DNA of 24,611 bases from Hyphomicrobiales bacterium. GTDB taxonomy: Bacteria > Pseudomonadota > Alphaproteobacteria > Rhizobiales > CAYWUX01. The position numbers and the translations under genes are program-made. The notes beneath the pieces are model-generated. The model was not told the origin of the DNA. It searched no databases and saw only the letters and a program-made list of their open reading frames with translations. Position 1 is the stretch's first letter. Each line of letters opens with the position of its first letter. The stretch spans positions 1-24,611 of the forward strand of contig JANQOC010000172.1 of NCBI GenBank assembly GCA_028279265.1. The letters run 5' to 3'. Shown one piece after another: positions 23,393 through 24,611 of the stretch.

Positions 23393-23709
23393 AGTCAGTA
23401 TGTCAACTAACTTTGTTGATCAAACGGCAATCAGGAAGCGCGCACAATCCAAATTCTCGTTTGTGTTTGGAAAGGAGATTTTGCAATTGCCGTTTTCACC
23501 GACAGGACAATTTGTGCATAGATTTCGCATACCTGAAGCGATCTTTAAACTTGAACCCGAAGCAACTTTGCAACATACAAAGCGTTTGGAATTCTGAATA
23601 ACTCTTTCGTAACTTTGGAAGTTGAGAATAAGGCGTGCTTGCTAAGCTGCTGCCAGCCAAAACTCAGGGTTGCGCTTCTGAGATCTGTTTTGAAAAAGGG
23701 TAAGTCACG
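23393..23709. other. intergenic region before the antiporter gene
   Basis: This 317-base stretch lies between a minus-strand small gene and the plus-strand antiporter. Its only candidate gene is the weak 65-codon frame at 23400-23597. No hairpin or repeat stood out; the region just before the antiporter is the likely promoter. Confidence 0.4.
23400..23597 (+). CDS. doubtful small ORF
   Basis: A 65-residue frame from ATG 23400 (MSTNFVDQTAIRKRAQSKFS) to TGA 23597. It has no ribosome-binding site and no recognised similarity, but its composition (FSPTGQFVHRFRIPEAIFKL) is protein-like and it does not overlap the trimmed neighbour. It may be chance. Confidence 0.22.
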   Translation: MSTNFVDQTAIRKRAQSKFSFVFGKEILQLPFSPTGQFVHRFRIPEAIFKLEPEATLQHTKRLEF

Positions 23710-24611
23710 GTGACATTCATTTTGATTTTGGCTGGCTTTGTACTCCTGGGCATTGCCGGAGAAGCGCTGTTGCGCGGCGCCGTGTCCATTGGTCAGCATC
23801 TTCATGTTTCTCCAATTGTCATCGGAATCCTGATAGTCGGCCTTGGAACTTCTATGCCGGAGCTGTTCGTGGGGGTACAGGCAACCTGGAATGGCACACC
23901 CGAGATCGCCGTGGGCAATGTCATTGGCAGCAACATTGCCAATATCTTCCTTATCCTGGGAACCGCCGCCCTCATTCAGCCTTTCGTACGCCCGACACGG
24001 GCCGTGCATCCCGACGGGACGATCTTGATCATTGCATCCTTAGGAATCATTGGGCTCGGGATGCAGGGGATCGTTCATTATTGGCAGGGACTGATACTCA
24101 TCGCAGCCCTGGCGGCCTTGATTTTCCAGGAATGTATGGAGGCACAAAAAAAGCGTGTGATCAAGATGAATGAAGTTGCATCGTCTCAGTCGGCGGAACC
24201 GGCAGATGCAGACGTCGTCGATCCTTTACCGCTGCCTTTATCCGTTGTACTGACCCTTGTTGGATTATTTATGTTGCCCGTCGGAGCGGCCATCCTGATC
24301 GAAGGTGCCAGCCAGATGGCGGCAAGTCTCGGCGTATCCGCAGGACTGATCGGCCTGACAATTGTCGCCATCGGAACATCACTACCGGAATTAGCCAGTG
24401 TAACCGTCGCTTCACTGCGGGGGCATTCGGAGCTTGCCTATGGCAATGTGGTCGGGAGCAATCTTTTCAATTCCCTGGGGATTCTCGGGGCCTCGTCATT
24501 GGCCGGCCCCCTCGAATTCCCGTGGATCATGGTCTGGTTCGACGGTTCGATCATGATCACGGCAACACTGCTCATGATCGGATTTATCTGGTTTGGTAAC
24601 AAGCTCAGCCG
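23710..24611 (+). CDS. CaCA-family cation antiporter (Na+/Ca2+ exchanger type), C-terminus cut by window edge
   Basis: This frame runs from GTG 23710 to the window end (300 residues) without a stop. It carries both alpha repeats of the calcium:cation antiporter superfamily: GLGTSMPELFVG with GNVIGSNIANIFLILG in the first half, and AIGTSLPELASVTVASLRGH with YGNVVGSNLFNSLGILG in the second. Their glutamates and asparagines bind the transported ions. The two halves are joined by a hydrophilic loop (about residues 145-175). Bacterial members of the YrbG type have about 320-360 residues, so little is missing. AAGGG lies about 9 bases before the GTG. It exports Ca2+ or exchanges Na+/K+ across the inner membrane; the exact ion is not readable from sequence. 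Confidence 0.92.
   Translation, partial: MTFILILAGFVLLGIAGEALLRGAVSIGQHLHVSPIVIGILIVGLGTSMPELFVGVQATWNGTPEIAVGNVIGSNIANIFLILGTAALIQPFVRPTRAVHPDGTILIIASLGIIGLGMQGIVHYWQGLILIAALAALIFQECMEAQKKRVIKMNEVASSQSAEPADADVVDPLPLPLSVVLTLVGLFMLPVGAAILIEGASQMAASLGVSAGLIGLTIVAIGTSLPELASVTVASLRGHSELAYGNVVGSNLFNSLGILGASSLAGPLEFPWIMVWFDGSIMITATLLMIGFIWFGNKLS

Overview
The window looks like chromosome of a moderately GC-rich alphaproteobacterium, probably a free-living, possibly marine heterotroph. The evidence is the mix of a TTT (TctABC) and a TRAP (DctPQM) uptake system, an intracellular polyhydroxyalkanoate depolymerase, a class III adenylate cyclase, a response regulator with the alphaproteobacterial 'FGPDRRR' tail, and a CtrA-like site. 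This placement is inferred from gene content only; there is no rRNA or tRNA gene here. I saw no insertion sequence, phage gene or CRISPR array.

Layout. Positions 1-1813 (minus strand): a truncated Hpt phosphotransfer protein behind a single-domain response regulator, then NAD kinase. 1918-2259 (plus): cutA. 2307-3065 (minus): an unrecognised helical protein. 3200-9826 form a divergent catabolic cluster: a tartrate/D-malate-type decarboxylating dehydrogenase on the minus strand faces tctC-tctB-tctA and a split aconitase X (large and small subunit) on the plus strand. Together they suggest uptake of a carboxylic acid, dehydration or isomerisation of a hydroxy acid, and oxidative decarboxylation. 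10182-11713 (plus): PHA depolymerase and a small hypothetical gene. 11845-13950 (minus): a small membrane protein, a UGSC-family selenoprotein and a conserved partner of unknown function. 14268-15098 (plus): a secreted putative cysteine peptidase. 15107-18596 (minus): a complete TRAP transporter (dctP, dctQ, dctM) and a DCC-family thiol protein. 19045-21028 (plus): maleylacetoacetate isomerase and adenylate cyclase. 21100-23392: small membrane proteins and a secreted CARDB-like protein with a peptidoglycan-binding domain set inside it. 23710-24611 (plus): a CaCA-type cation antiporter that runs off the window.

The most notable item is the selenoprotein at 12222-12773. Ordinary gene calling splits it in two at an in-frame TGA. 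Read through, the two halves join in the same frame as I-G-D-U-G-S-C-T-S-C-C, the signature of the UGSC family, and a hairpin of bacterial SECIS type starts 10 nt after the TGA. It follows, in the same direction, a 376-residue cysteine-bearing protein, so the two are probably one operon with an unknown redox function.
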